A DNA stretch of 64,000 nucleotides from CAYWFP01 sp964457365. Lineage in GTDB: Bacteria > Planctomycetota > SZUA-567. Position 1 is the first letter of the stretch. The number at the start of each line of letters is the position of its first letter. A model generated the notes under the pieces. It did no database searches and had not been told where the DNA came from. It saw only the letters and a program-made list of their open reading frames with translations. The translations under genes and the position numbers were made by a program. Positions 29,989 through 38,326 of this stretch are shown here, one piece after another. The stretch covers positions 1 through 64,000 of the forward strand of contig CAYWFP010000002.1 in the NCBI GenBank assembly GCA_964457365.1. The letters are read 5' to 3'.

Positions 29989-31821
29989 CTATGCCTCGAT
30001 CAGGTTCCGGATTCGCGACGAACTCTCGCGCAGCCCCCCGGGGCGGTTGCGCGCCAGCCACAGTTCCTCGTGCCACTCGACGATGCGCTGCACCTCGTGG
30101 CGCAGCGCCGCCGCGTCGGCCTTGCGCTGCAGCGACGCCAGCCCGCGGTGCACGCCGTGGCGGGCCATGGCGAGGGCGTTCTTCAGCTCCGCCTTGGCCA
30201 GCAGGCCGTCGCCGGCCGCCGGGCGCCCGGCCGGGAGCATGGCCTCGATCTCGTCGAACCGCTTCGCGCATTTCTGCAGGTGCGTCCTGGTCAGCTTGGC
30301 GAACATCTCCTTCAGCGACGGGTTCTTCATGTCCCAGAAGAAGAGCCGGTTGAAGAGGCTGTGGTTGCCCCAGACCGCGGGCGTCAGCGCCTGCACCTTC
30401 GCCGCCTCGCAGGTCGCCTTGCCCATGACGCCCGCGCCGTCGTGGTAGAAGAAACGGTCCAGCACCGCCGGCAGGTCCGGCGCGCGGTTCTTGCGATACT
30501 GCCACGACATCCCCGCGCCGGCGGCGTATCCGGGATAGCTGATCGGCAGGTACTGGTGATGCCCCCCGTCGCCCCAGTCGGTGACAAGGTAGCCGATGGC
30601 GCCGTGCTTGAGCCCGTTCTTCGCCGCGTTCTCCAGGTTCGCCAGCGCGTTGGGCAGGCAGCCGACGAGGCTGTTCCAGGCCGAGGTGCCGGGGCAGACG
30701 TAGAACGGCACGCCCGCGCGCGCGAAGTGCGCGCACTCCTTGCCGAAGGGGTGGTTGGCCTGGTAGCCCCAGACCTTGGCGACGATGTCCCCGGGGAGCT
30801 TCTTGATCAGCTTCGGCTCGTGCAGGATGATGTCGCCCCAGAACATCATCGTGCGGCCATGCTTCTTCACCCGCTTGTGGATCTGCAGCAGGAAGTCCAG
30901 GTAGACCTGCGTCACGCCTTTCTTCTCACACTGCTTCTCGCTCCAGCCCTTCCCCAGCTCCCAGGTCTCGTCGCAGCCGACGTTGAAGAGCTTGCTCGAG
31001 AAGTTGGGCAGGAACTCCGCGTACAGCTCCTCCAGGAGCGCGAGGCTTTCGCGGTTGGGCTTCAGCGTCGAGCCGTATCGGCTCTTGGCGCCCCAGGGCC
31101 AGGTGAAGCCGTCGGGGCATTCGGCGAGGTGGATGTACTCGGGGTGGCGCAGCCAGCGTTCGAAGTGGCCGAAGCTGTTCAGGTTCGGCACGAGCTGGAC
31201 GTAGCGCTCGCGGCAGTAGTCGTCGAGCGCGAGGATTTCCTCGGCCGTCATCGGGCTGGCGTCGTGCCAGACGCTCTCGTGGCGCGAGAAGGCGAAGGTG
31301 TGCTCGGTGTAGAGCTGGATCTGGTTGAGCTTCAGCCGCGCCAGCCGATCGACGAGCTGGTACAGCGTCTCCATCTTCGGCACCTTGCAGCGGCTGATAT
31401 CGATCATGATGCCCCGCTGCGGGAAGTCCGGCCCGTCTTCGATCGTCACCCGCGGCAGCGCCGCGCCGTGCTGCTCGATCAACTGCCGCAGCGTCTCCAG
31501 GCCGTAGAACGCCCCGGCCTCGTCGCCGGCCTCGATGACCGCGCCCGCGGCGCCGGTCTGCAGGCGGTAGCCCTGTTCGCCGACACGCGCGCGCGTGCCG
31601 AGAACGATCTTTACCAGCGTCTGCCCCTCCGCGGGCTCTCCGGCGGTCACCGTCGGCGTCTCCACGAACGCGTCGGCGATCGCGCGGGCGAAGTCGAGCG
31701 CGCGGCGCTTGAGGCGCATGCAGGCTTCCGGGGCGATACGGATCCAGCGCGCCCGCGAAAGGTCGTACGTGCCGGCGGACTGGCGGACGGTCTTGGGGAT
31801 CGGAAAGAGGTTTACGGACAT
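29989..31821 (-). CDS. Glycoside hydrolase family 20 (beta-N-acetylhexosaminidase-like)
   Basis: A 610-residue enzyme. An alpha/beta N-terminal domain (residues 1-125) precedes the GH20 barrel: DFPQRGIMIDISRCKVP, LNQIQLYTEHTFAF, NLNSFGHFERWL and the catalytic Asp-Glu in FNVGCDETWELGKG (about residue 300). The polarising Asp-Glu pair supports substrate-assisted cleavage of N-acetylhexosamine. No signal peptide is seen, so it is probably cytosolic. GAAGGA lies before the ATG. It is first in a two-gene operon with GH28, pointing to breakdown of a glycan containing both amino sugar and uronic acid. Confidence 0.88.
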   Translation of the reverse strand: MSVNLFPIPKTVRQSAGTYDLSRARWIRIAPEACMRLKRRALDFARAIADAFVETPTVTAGEPAEGQTLVKIVLGTRARVGEQGYRLQTGAAGAVIEAGDEAGAFYGLETLRQLIEQHGAALPRVTIEDGPDFPQRGIMIDISRCKVPKMETLYQLVDRLARLKLNQIQLYTEHTFAFSRHESVWHDASPMTAEEILALDDYCRERYVQLVPNLNSFGHFERWLRHPEYIHLAECPDGFTWPWGAKSRYGSTLKPNRESLALLEELYAEFLPNFSSKLFNVGCDETWELGKGWSEKQCEKKGVTQVYLDFLLQIHKRVKKHGRTMMFWGDIILHEPKLIKKLPGDIVAKVWGYQANHPFGKECAHFARAGVPFYVCPGTSAWNSLVGCLPNALANLENAAKNGLKHGAIGYLVTDWGDGGHHQYLPISYPGYAAGAGMSWQYRKNRAPDLPAVLDRFFYHDGAGVMGKATCEAAKVQALTPAVWGNHSLFNRLFFWDMKNPSLKEMFAKLTRTHLQKCAKRFDEIEAMLPAGRPAAGDGLLAKAELKNALAMARHGVHRGLASLQRKADAAALRHEVQRIVEWHEELWLARNRPGGLRESSSRIRNLIEA

Positions 31822-32002
31822 GGCGTCTTCCTTCTTCAAGGGAACGGGACGGTGCGGTCGACACGCCCAGTTAAGGTCATCCCGAAGTCCAAGTCAAGCC
31901 CGATGTTGCGGCGATCTTCCCGCCGGGACCGGATTTTTGGTTCCGCCCGGCGCGCCGGTTCCTTATAATGCGTCTTTCCCCCACCCCGCCACGGGAGAGG
32001 AT

Positions 32003-32902
32003 ATGGCACGCAAAGCGCTGGGACGCGGGCTGAACGGCCTCATCGGCAAGCGCGCGTCCGAGAAGCCGACGGAGACGAACCCGGCCGAGGCCGCGCCGGT
32101 CGATTCGGGCCTGGTCGAGCTCGACCCGCAGACGATCGACCCCAACCGCTGGCAGCCGCGCGCCGATTTCGACGAGGAGAAGCTGCGCGAACTGGCCGAC
32201 TCCATCCGCGAGCAGGGCCTGGTCCAACCGCTGGCGGTCCGCCGCAAGGGCGGGCGCTTCGAGGTCATCGCCGGCGAGCGCCGCCTGCGCGCGGTCAAGC
32301 GCCTGGGCTGGGAGGCGGTCCCGGCGGTGATCATGGATGCCGGCGATGCGCGCATGCGCGAACTGGCGCTGGTGGAGAACCTGCAGCGCGACGATCTGAA
32401 CCCGATCGAGACCGCCAGCGCGTACGCAGCGTTGCGCGAGGATCTGGACCTGACGCACGAACAGATCGCCCAGCGCCTCGGGGTCTCGCGCGCGCGTGTC
32501 ACCAATGCGCTGCGCCTCCTGGAGCTTCCCGAGGAGGTCAAGTCGCTGGTCGTCGCCGGCACGCTCAGCGCCGGCCACGCGCGGGCGCTGTTGGCGCTGG
32601 AGGATCCGGTCTCGCAACTGGCGCTGGCGCGGCGCATCGAGGCCGAGCGGCTCTCGGTGCGGCAGACCGAGGCGCTGGTGGCGCCGAAAAGCTCGTCCAC
32701 GTCCGCCGCCGGCGGTGGCAAATCGTCCGCGCCCGCGAAGCGCGATCCGCACGTGCGGGATCTGGAGTCGCGCCTCAGGGAGCATCTCGGCACCAAGGTC
32801 GCCGTCCAGGACCGCGGCGGCAAGGGCAGCATCACCATCGACTACTACTCCCCCGAAGACGCCGCGCGCATCCTCGGCCGCATGGGCTGCAAGGAGGGAT
32901 AG
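32003..32902 (+). CDS. parB: Chromosome-partitioning protein ParB (CTPase/clamp)
   Basis: A 299-residue ParB. The start ARKALGRGLNGLIGKR is the typical basic ParA-contacting N terminus. The CTP-binding box is VIAGERRLRAVKRLGWE, and the parS-binding helix-turn-helix is LTHEQIAQRLGVSRARVTNA. The C-terminal dimerisation domain ends KGSITIDYYSPEDAARIL. It loads at parS and spreads as a sliding clamp. GGGAGAGG precedes the ATG. No parA, gidA/gidB or parS-like cluster is visible beside it, so it stands apart from the usual parAB arrangement. Confidence 0.93.
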   Translation: MARKALGRGLNGLIGKRASEKPTETNPAEAAPVDSGLVELDPQTIDPNRWQPRADFDEEKLRELADSIREQGLVQPLAVRRKGGRFEVIAGERRLRAVKRLGWEAVPAVIMDAGDARMRELALVENLQRDDLNPIETASAYAALREDLDLTHEQIAQRLGVSRARVTNALRLLELPEEVKSLVVAGTLSAGHARALLALEDPVSQLALARRIEAERLSVRQTEALVAPKSSSTSAAGGGKSSAPAKRDPHVRDLESRLREHLGTKVAVQDRGGKGSITIDYYSPEDAARILGRMGCKEG

Positions 32903-33031
32903 GCGTTTCGCCTCCGCGTTCGGGATCTCCGCTCCCTGCGACCTGCGACATCGGCTTGTATTGCCTCTGCCGGCGCGCGGGTCGCGATTGACGTTTCCTG
33001 GCGCGCCCCCGCGCGGCACGACGGAGTGCCT

Positions 33032-33364
33032 GTGCCCCCCAACATCCTCTTCATCTGCAGCGACCAGCACCGCCGCGACGCCATGGGCTGCGCCGGGCAT
33101 CCGCGCGTGCGCACGCCCAACCTCAACCGCCTCGCGCGCGAGGGCGCCCGCTTCGGCCTCGTCGACATCTACCCGACGCTGCTCGACCGCGCTGGCGCGC
33201 CCGTAGAGCCCGACCTTCCCGGCCGCGGCCTGCTGCCCCTGTTGCGCGAAGACGCGATGGGCGAGCGCCAGGTCTTCGCCGAAACCGCCGCCGCCGCGCT
33301 CTACGCTTTCGCGTCCACCATCTCCCGCGCCTGCTGCAGGATCCTCGTGGCGGCGTCCTCGTAG
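33032..33364 (+). pseudogene. Sulfatase gene with internal deletion and lost 3' end
   Basis: The first ~40 codons are a textbook sulfatase N terminus (PNILFICSDQHRRDAMGCAG, then RTPNLNRLAREGARF). The frame jumps straight to a C-terminal sulfatase segment (LVDIYPTLLDRAGAPV, GRGLLPLLREDAMGERQVFA). The central ~300 residues, including the Cys/Ser-X-Pro-X-Arg motif that becomes formylglycine, are absent, so it cannot be active. The remaining frame runs into the antisense of the phosphohexomutase gene from 33301. GGAG lies 5 nt before GTG 33032. Confidence 0.8.
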
Positions 33365-36300
33365 TCTTGCATGCGCTTCTCGACATCGCCGATGGGCGTT
33401 TCGCTCGCGAGCTCGAAGTAGTAGCGGAACTTCGGCTCGGTTCCGGAGGGGCGCAGGAGGATCCAGCTCTTGTCGGCGAAGATGAGCTTCAGCCCGTCGA
33501 TGATGTTGATCTCGGCGACGGTCCTCGCCTCGCCGGCGATCTCGACGCTGTCGCCGGCCTTGAAGAGCTTATGCTGCAGCGCCTCGACCACCGCGCGCTT
33601 GTAGGCCTGCCATTCTTCGACGCCGACGCCCTTGACCTCGGCGCCGGCCTTGTTCGGGTAGAAGTAGCCGTACTTCTCCCGCAGACGAGCGTACTGCGCG
33701 CCGAGGTTCTCGCCGGTGGCCTTCATCGTTTCCAGCGCCATCAGGAAGCCCGCGAGCGCGCACTTCTCGAGCGTATGCCCCAGAAAGCTGATGCCGTCGG
33801 ACTCCTCGAACGCGACCAGCACCTTGTCCGCGCGCAGCAGCGGGCGGAAATTCTTGAACCCCACGGCGAGCTCGAAATACTCCTTGCCCTCGCGCTTGGC
33901 GATCTCCAGCGGGAAGTCGCTCGAGGGCGCGGTCGTGGCGATGCCGCCGTCGAGGCCGCGCTGCAAGAGCGCCGCGTAGCTGATGCCGCCGAAGCGGTTC
34001 ATGTCGATGTCGTTCTCCGCGTCGGCGAAGCGGATGCGGTCGGCGTCGGGGTCCAGCGCCACCGCCAGCGCATAGCGCCGGTTCATCTGCTTGAGCTTCG
34101 CGATCAGCGGCGCCTGGTTCTTCGCGCTCGGCTCCGGCTTGACGCCGTGGAAGCTGTAGTCGGTCTCCTCGTTCAGCAGCACCAGCGCGCCGGCGTCGGT
34201 CAGTTCCTTCACCGCCTCCTCGCCGAGCACCGCCTGGACGTAGCCGCGCGCGGAGCCGTGCATGAAGTCGACCGCCAGCGCCAGGTCGTGCTTGATCGAC
34301 TTCAGCCAGTCGCGCAGCGCCGGCAGGTCGAAGACCTTGCTCTTGTTCAGCACGAAGTCGGCGAAGATCCGCTTTGCGTCGACGTCCTCCCGCAGCGCAG
34401 CGTAGTCGGCGATGGCCGGCTCGAACGGCGTTCCCGGGAGCATGTAGGCGTTGGCCATCTCCTCGATGATCGACGTCAGCGACGGATCGGCCGGCCCGCC
34501 GTCGGCGGGGTTGAACTTGACGCCGGCGTAGTCCATCGGGTTGTGCGAGGGGGTGAAGTTGATCGAGCCGGCCGCGTCGAGTTCGGTCACCAGGGCCGAG
34601 CCGACGCCGGTGGGGCACTCCCCGGCGCAGTGGATGCGGATGCCCCCGGCGGCGAGTTCCTTCATCGCCGCGTCCATGAAGGTGTCGCCGAGGTAGCGGT
34701 TGTCGCGGAAGACGACGATGCCGTGCTTCTGCACCTCGTCGAAGCTGCGGTAGCCGTTGGTCTCGAGGAAGGCCGGCGTGCGCATCATCTCCTTGATGCC
34801 GCGGACGACCTTGTGCACGTTCGGCAGGTTGAAGTCCTCGCCGATCACCCCGCGCCAGCCGGAGGTGCCGAAGACCACCGTCGTCGGCCGGTCGGAGTCG
34901 AGGGCGAGCTGGCCCTGGAAGTCGCGGATCTCGTCGATGATGCCGCGGCACTCCTCGCGCACGTCGGCGCTGACGTCGTGGTCGTTGTAGTAGTTGCCGA
35001 TGAGGTTGGCCACCTCCCAGAGGTTCGGCTCGCCGGAGGCGGGCTCGAGGTAGCGCGCGGCCGTCTCGAGGAAGGCCGTGTCGCTCCCGAGGGTGTTGCG
35101 GAGCATATCCCCGATCGACTCCGCGAACGTCTCCTTGTTCATCGTCGCCTCGCTCATCGTCATCTCCCCTGCGTCATCGACTGGGCTCTCGCCTGCCTCG
35201 TCCGCCGCCGGCGTCGGCGGCATGGTCGTTGGGGAACGCTCCGCGGGCTGCCGGGCCGCGATCGTCTGCGGCTGTGCCGCGGTCCGTTCGGCGATCTCGT
35301 CCACGGCGCGGGCCAGTTCCGCGAGCTTGCCCCGCACCCCGGCGGCGCAGTTGTCGGCACGGCTGCGCAACTGCGCGACGGTCTCGGCGAGTTCGGCCTG
35401 GTGTCGCGCCGGCGTCTCGATGCGCTCGCCTCCGCCGTTGTCGGCGAGGGTGCGCTCGCACGCGGCGAGGCGCTGGTCCTGCTCGGCCTGCGCGTCGTCG
35501 AGCTTCCGCGCCGACTGCCTCAGCGCGTCGACGGCGGCGGCGTTCGCCGTCTCCTCGAGGCGCGCGTGCAGGCGGGCGACCTCCGCGGCCAGCTCCTCCT
35601 GGCGCGCGACTACCGCCGCCAGCTTCGCCGCGAGCGTTTTCTCCGCCGCGAGCTTGGTGCCCACCGCGTCCAGCCGCCGCAGCAGGGTTTCGATCTGTTC
35701 GCGCCGGCCCTCGGCGTCGGTCTCGATGTCCAGGAAGCGTTGGGCGATGTCCTGCTGGTAGCTCTCCACCGCGACGAGGCGTTCCTCGAGCGCGGCTGCG
35801 CTCTCGGGTTCCACCAGGTCCATCAAGGGCTCGGGCAGTTCCTCCTCCCACCTGTCGCCGCTTCCGGCCGTGGCCGGGAGCGGCGCTTCGACCGGTCGGG
35901 CTGGCGGCGGCTGCCCGGCGGTTGCCGAAGGGGCGGGCGCGGGCCGCTCTTCCGGCGGCTCCTGCGCGGTCTGGTATTGCGGCTCTTCCGCCACGGGGTG
36001 AGCGGGCGACGCTCCCGGGATGTTGTGCGAGACCACCGGCGGGGTGATCGTCTCGGCCGGCTCGGTGGTGTCCGGGCGCGGGCGCGGCTCCTGCGTCGTC
36101 GAGGTCAGCGGCGCGAAGCGCGGCGAGAACGCCGGCTGCGCCGTCGGCTCCTCGGATTCCCGCGAGGCGAGGTGGGTGGTGCTGTGGACGAGCTGGTCCA
36201 GGAAGCCGACGATCACCTCCGTGTCGGGGTTGAGGCCGGGGAAGACCTCCACGGCGCCGGCCTCGCGGGCCTGCGCCTGCGCGCGCTCGTCGCCCTCGCC

Positions 36301-36585
36301 GGTCAGCGCCACCACCGGCACCGCGCCGACGCGCGCGCGCACGAGCTGCAGCGCGTCGAGTCCGCCGCTGTCGGGCAGGTCGAAGCTCAGCAGCACCGCG
36401 TCGAAGCGGTCCTCCTCCAACCGGATCAGCGCGTCGCCGAGGGTGGCGGAAAAGTTGATGAGGAAGCGCTTGCCCGCGTTCCAGGCGAGTTGCCCCAGCG
36501 TCGGGCTCATGCCGCGCGCGCAGTTCTCGACCAGCAGAACGCGCGCCGGTTTCCTCTCCATTTCGTTCTCCAGCAGCCGGATCAT
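33301..36585 (-). CDS. Degenerate receiver domain / coiled coil / phosphohexomutase fusion
   Basis: One frame of 1,094 codons. Residues ~12-125 resemble a response-regulator receiver (ARVLLVENC, DAVLLSFDLPDSGGLDALQL, VVALTGEGDE), but the expected phospho-Asp is Ser and the conserved Lys is missing. A Pro/Ala-rich stretch and a coiled coil (EELAAEVARLHARLEETANA) span ~170-460. From ~510 there is a complete alpha-D-phosphohexomutase: catalytic Ser in FTPSHNPMDY, metal loop LDPDADRIRF, sugar loop FEESDGISF, phosphate loop RPSGTEPKFRYY. An internal ATG at 35157 with GGGGAG 6 nt ahead could give a stand-alone 618-residue mutase. The mutase interconverts hexose 1- and 6-phosphates. Confidence 0.8.
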   Translation of the reverse strand: MIRLLENEMERKPARVLLVENCARGMSPTLGQLAWNAGKRFLINFSATLGDALIRLEEDRFDAVLLSFDLPDSGGLDALQLVRARVGAVPVVALTGEGDERAQAQAREAGAVEVFPGLNPDTEVIVGFLDQLVHSTTHLASRESEEPTAQPAFSPRFAPLTSTTQEPRPRPDTTEPAETITPPVVSHNIPGASPAHPVAEEPQYQTAQEPPEERPAPAPSATAGQPPPARPVEAPLPATAGSGDRWEEELPEPLMDLVEPESAAALEERLVAVESYQQDIAQRFLDIETDAEGRREQIETLLRRLDAVGTKLAAEKTLAAKLAAVVARQEELAAEVARLHARLEETANAAAVDALRQSARKLDDAQAEQDQRLAACERTLADNGGGERIETPARHQAELAETVAQLRSRADNCAAGVRGKLAELARAVDEIAERTAAQPQTIAARQPAERSPTTMPPTPAADEAGESPVDDAGEMTMSEATMNKETFAESIGDMLRNTLGSDTAFLETAARYLEPASGEPNLWEVANLIGNYYNDHDVSADVREECRGIIDEIRDFQGQLALDSDRPTTVVFGTSGWRGVIGEDFNLPNVHKVVRGIKEMMRTPAFLETNGYRSFDEVQKHGIVVFRDNRYLGDTFMDAAMKELAAGGIRIHCAGECPTGVGSALVTELDAAGSINFTPSHNPMDYAGVKFNPADGGPADPSLTSIIEEMANAYMLPGTPFEPAIADYAALREDVDAKRIFADFVLNKSKVFDLPALRDWLKSIKHDLALAVDFMHGSARGYVQAVLGEEAVKELTDAGALVLLNEETDYSFHGVKPEPSAKNQAPLIAKLKQMNRRYALAVALDPDADRIRFADAENDIDMNRFGGISYAALLQRGLDGGIATTAPSSDFPLEIAKREGKEYFELAVGFKNFRPLLRADKVLVAFEESDGISFLGHTLEKCALAGFLMALETMKATGENLGAQYARLREKYGYFYPNKAGAEVKGVGVEEWQAYKRAVVEALQHKLFKAGDSVEIAGEARTVAEINIIDGLKLIFADKSWILLRPSGTEPKFRYYFELASETPIGDVEKRMQDYEDAATRILQQAREMVDAKA

Positions 36586-36679
36586 GGGCGGAACCTCCGC
36601 CGGCGTCGAATCGGCCCAGTATACCCCGCGCCGGGAGAACGGCAAAGCGCGAAAGCCTCTCTTTCGACCCGCGTTGACA

Positions 36680-37837
36680 TCAGCGCCCCTCCCCGCCCGT
36701 GCGCCGGCCGGCCAGGAACGCGCGCACGATCTGCTCGGTCGCCGCCTGCAGCAGCGCCGCGGCGTCGGCCATCGCGTCGGCCAGCGTCAGCGGGCCGGGG
36801 CAGAGCGAGACCGCCGCGTCGAGGCCGGCCGCGTGCAGCTCGCGGATGTCGCGCGCCACCCCGCCGGCGACGGCCAGGCACGGCACGCCCGCGGCCTGCG
36901 CCCGCCGCGCCACGCCCGCGGGCGCCTTGCCGAAGGCGGTCTGGTTGTCCAGCGCGCCCTCGGCGGTGAGGCAGAGAGCCGCCCCCGCCAGCGCCCGGTC
37001 GAGATCGACCAGGTCGAGCACCACGTCCACGCCCGGTCGCAGCTCCGCGCCGAGGAACGCCTTCAGCCCCGCGCCGAGGCCGCCGGCCGCGCCGGCACCG
37101 GGCATCGGCGCGACGTCGCCGCCCAGATCGCTGCGGATCGTCTCGGCCAGATGCGCCAGCCCCTGCTCCAAGGTTTCGACATCGTCGGGCGTGGCGCCTT
37201 TCTGCGGGCCGTAGACGCGCGCGGCGCCGGTCGCGCCCAGCAGCGGATTGTCCACGTCGCAGACCGATTCGACGGTGGCGTCGTGCAGCCGCACGTCGCG
37301 CGTGCCGAGGTCGATCCCGCCGATGCGCGCGAGCATGCCGCCGCCGCGGGGCTCGAACGCCGCGCCGCCGCGGTCGCGGAAGGTGACGCCCAGCGCCGCG
37401 GCCATGCCGGTGCCGCCGTCGCAGGTGGCGCTGCCGCCGATACCGACGACGATATGCCGCGCGCCCCTGGCCAGCGCGTCCCGGATCAGCTCGCCGGTGC
37501 CGAAGGTGGTCGCCGCCAGCGGGTCGCGCTCCTCGTCCCGCAGCAGCGCCAGCCCCGAGGCGACCGCCATCTCGATCAACGCCGTCCGCTTCTCGGGGAG
37601 GTAGCCGTAGGCGGCCTCGACCGGCCGGCCGAGCGGATCGCCGACGGTAACGGTGCAACGCTCGCCCGGAAGCGCGGCCAGCAGCACGTCGACCAGCCCG
37701 TCGCCGCCGTCGGCCACCGGGACGCGCACGATATCGACCGCGCCCGCCGCCGTGCTCACGCCGCGCGCCATGGCCTCGGCCGCGGCGACCGCGCCGAGCG
37801 AGCCCTTGAGCGCGTTGGGTGCAATCACCACTTTCAT
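36680..37837 (-). CDS. Glycerate 2-kinase (GarK/GlxK family)
   Basis: A 385-residue type-2 glycerate kinase that phosphorylates D-glycerate with ATP. Family markers are MKVVIAPNALKGSLGAVAAA at the N terminus, VPVADGGDGLVDVL, GIGGSATCDGGTGMAAALG and PGAGAAGGLGAGL, then LCLTAEGALDNQTAFGKAP near the C terminus. Length is normal (~380). GGGAGAAAGAG leads into the ATG. It would feed glycerate from uronate, glucarate or glyoxylate breakdown into glycolysis, which fits the GH28 and UxaC-like genes here. It lies 94 nt upstream of the receiver-mutase fusion on the same strand. Confidence 0.93.
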   Translation of the reverse strand: MKVVIAPNALKGSLGAVAAAEAMARGVSTAAGAVDIVRVPVADGGDGLVDVLLAALPGERCTVTVGDPLGRPVEAAYGYLPEKRTALIEMAVASGLALLRDEERDPLAATTFGTGELIRDALARGARHIVVGIGGSATCDGGTGMAAALGVTFRDRGGAAFEPRGGGMLARIGGIDLGTRDVRLHDATVESVCDVDNPLLGATGAARVYGPQKGATPDDVETLEQGLAHLAETIRSDLGGDVAPMPGAGAAGGLGAGLKAFLGAELRPGVDVVLDLVDLDRALAGAALCLTAEGALDNQTAFGKAPAGVARRAQAAGVPCLAVAGGVARDIRELHAAGLDAAVSLCPGPLTLADAMADAAALLQAATEQIVRAFLAGRRTGGEGR

Positions 37838-38326
37838 CTCTTTCTCCCGCGCGCCAGATCCGCCACCCATAGCAAACCCGTTGGGCACGCACTTGCCAAA
37901 TCAAGAATTGGTTAACCTTAGCGCCACCCGGCGCGGTGTTGCACCAAGCGGAACAACTCCTCCGTTATCGATACCGAACACACGCGTGCAACCCTGGCCG
38001 CGCCGTACTCTCTCGGTCGCGCGAGCCACTTCACATTTGCGGCAGGAAAGGCAGAAATGCAAGGCCCTGTGGTACAGATCCGTACCGTACGTTTTCGGTA
38101 AAAGTCGACTATATCACGATAAACAACGAGGTGAATTAGGGTTAGGGGACATGAAAAAGTGTCGGAAAAACTTATAAAAAATTGTACGAAATTCTTCGGA
38201 ACCGCGGCTTCGCGGATTGCCATGTCCGCGGGCGCGGGATTTTCCGCGTCGGATCGGGGTCATAATCCCCGCTGGCGACGGGTTCGGGAGAACCGACGCC
38301 AGCCAAGGTCGGAGGAGCTGGGGGGG
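37838..38326. other. 489-nt gap without a convincing gene; left part featureless, right part hairpin-rich
   Basis: Short open frames exist on both strands but have neither ribosome sites nor recognisable sequence. From 38090 to 38200 the DNA is AT-rich with an AAAAAATTG-type run. From 38202 to 38303 four hairpins are packed together (separate entry). The segment lies between the 5' end of glycerate kinase and the 3' end of the HEAT-repeat gene, both on the minus strand. Confidence 0.5.
38202..38303. ncRNA. Cluster of four hairpins, candidate structured RNA or complex terminator
   Basis: Perfect small stems occur in a row: CCGCG/CGCGG at 38202-38215, CGCGG/CCGCG at 38233-38248, CGGGG/CCCCG at 38255-38271, and GCTGGCG/CGCCAGC with an inner GGTTC/GAACC and a GGGA loop at 38271-38303. 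On the minus strand the series follows the HEAT-repeat stop and ends in a run of T residues (A-run at 38176-38182 on +). It may be that gene's 3' structure or an independent RNA. Fold is by eye. Confidence 0.3.

Noticed and set aside
33301..35157. Treating the phosphohexomutase as a stand-alone gene only
   Set aside because: The frame continues without a stop through the coiled coil to the receiver domain, which has its own start and ribosome site, so the fusion is kept as the main call with the internal start noted.
37918..38223. Minus-strand frame of 101 codons upstream of glycerate kinase
   Set aside because: It begins inside the hairpin cluster, has no ribosome site, and its hydrophobic stretch comes from AT-rich DNA.
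38251..38303. tRNA-like 3' half (an anticodon-like loop with CAT followed by GGTTC)
   Set aside because: The loop lacks U at position 33 and no acceptor stem or D arm can be paired. It is treated as part of the hairpin cluster.
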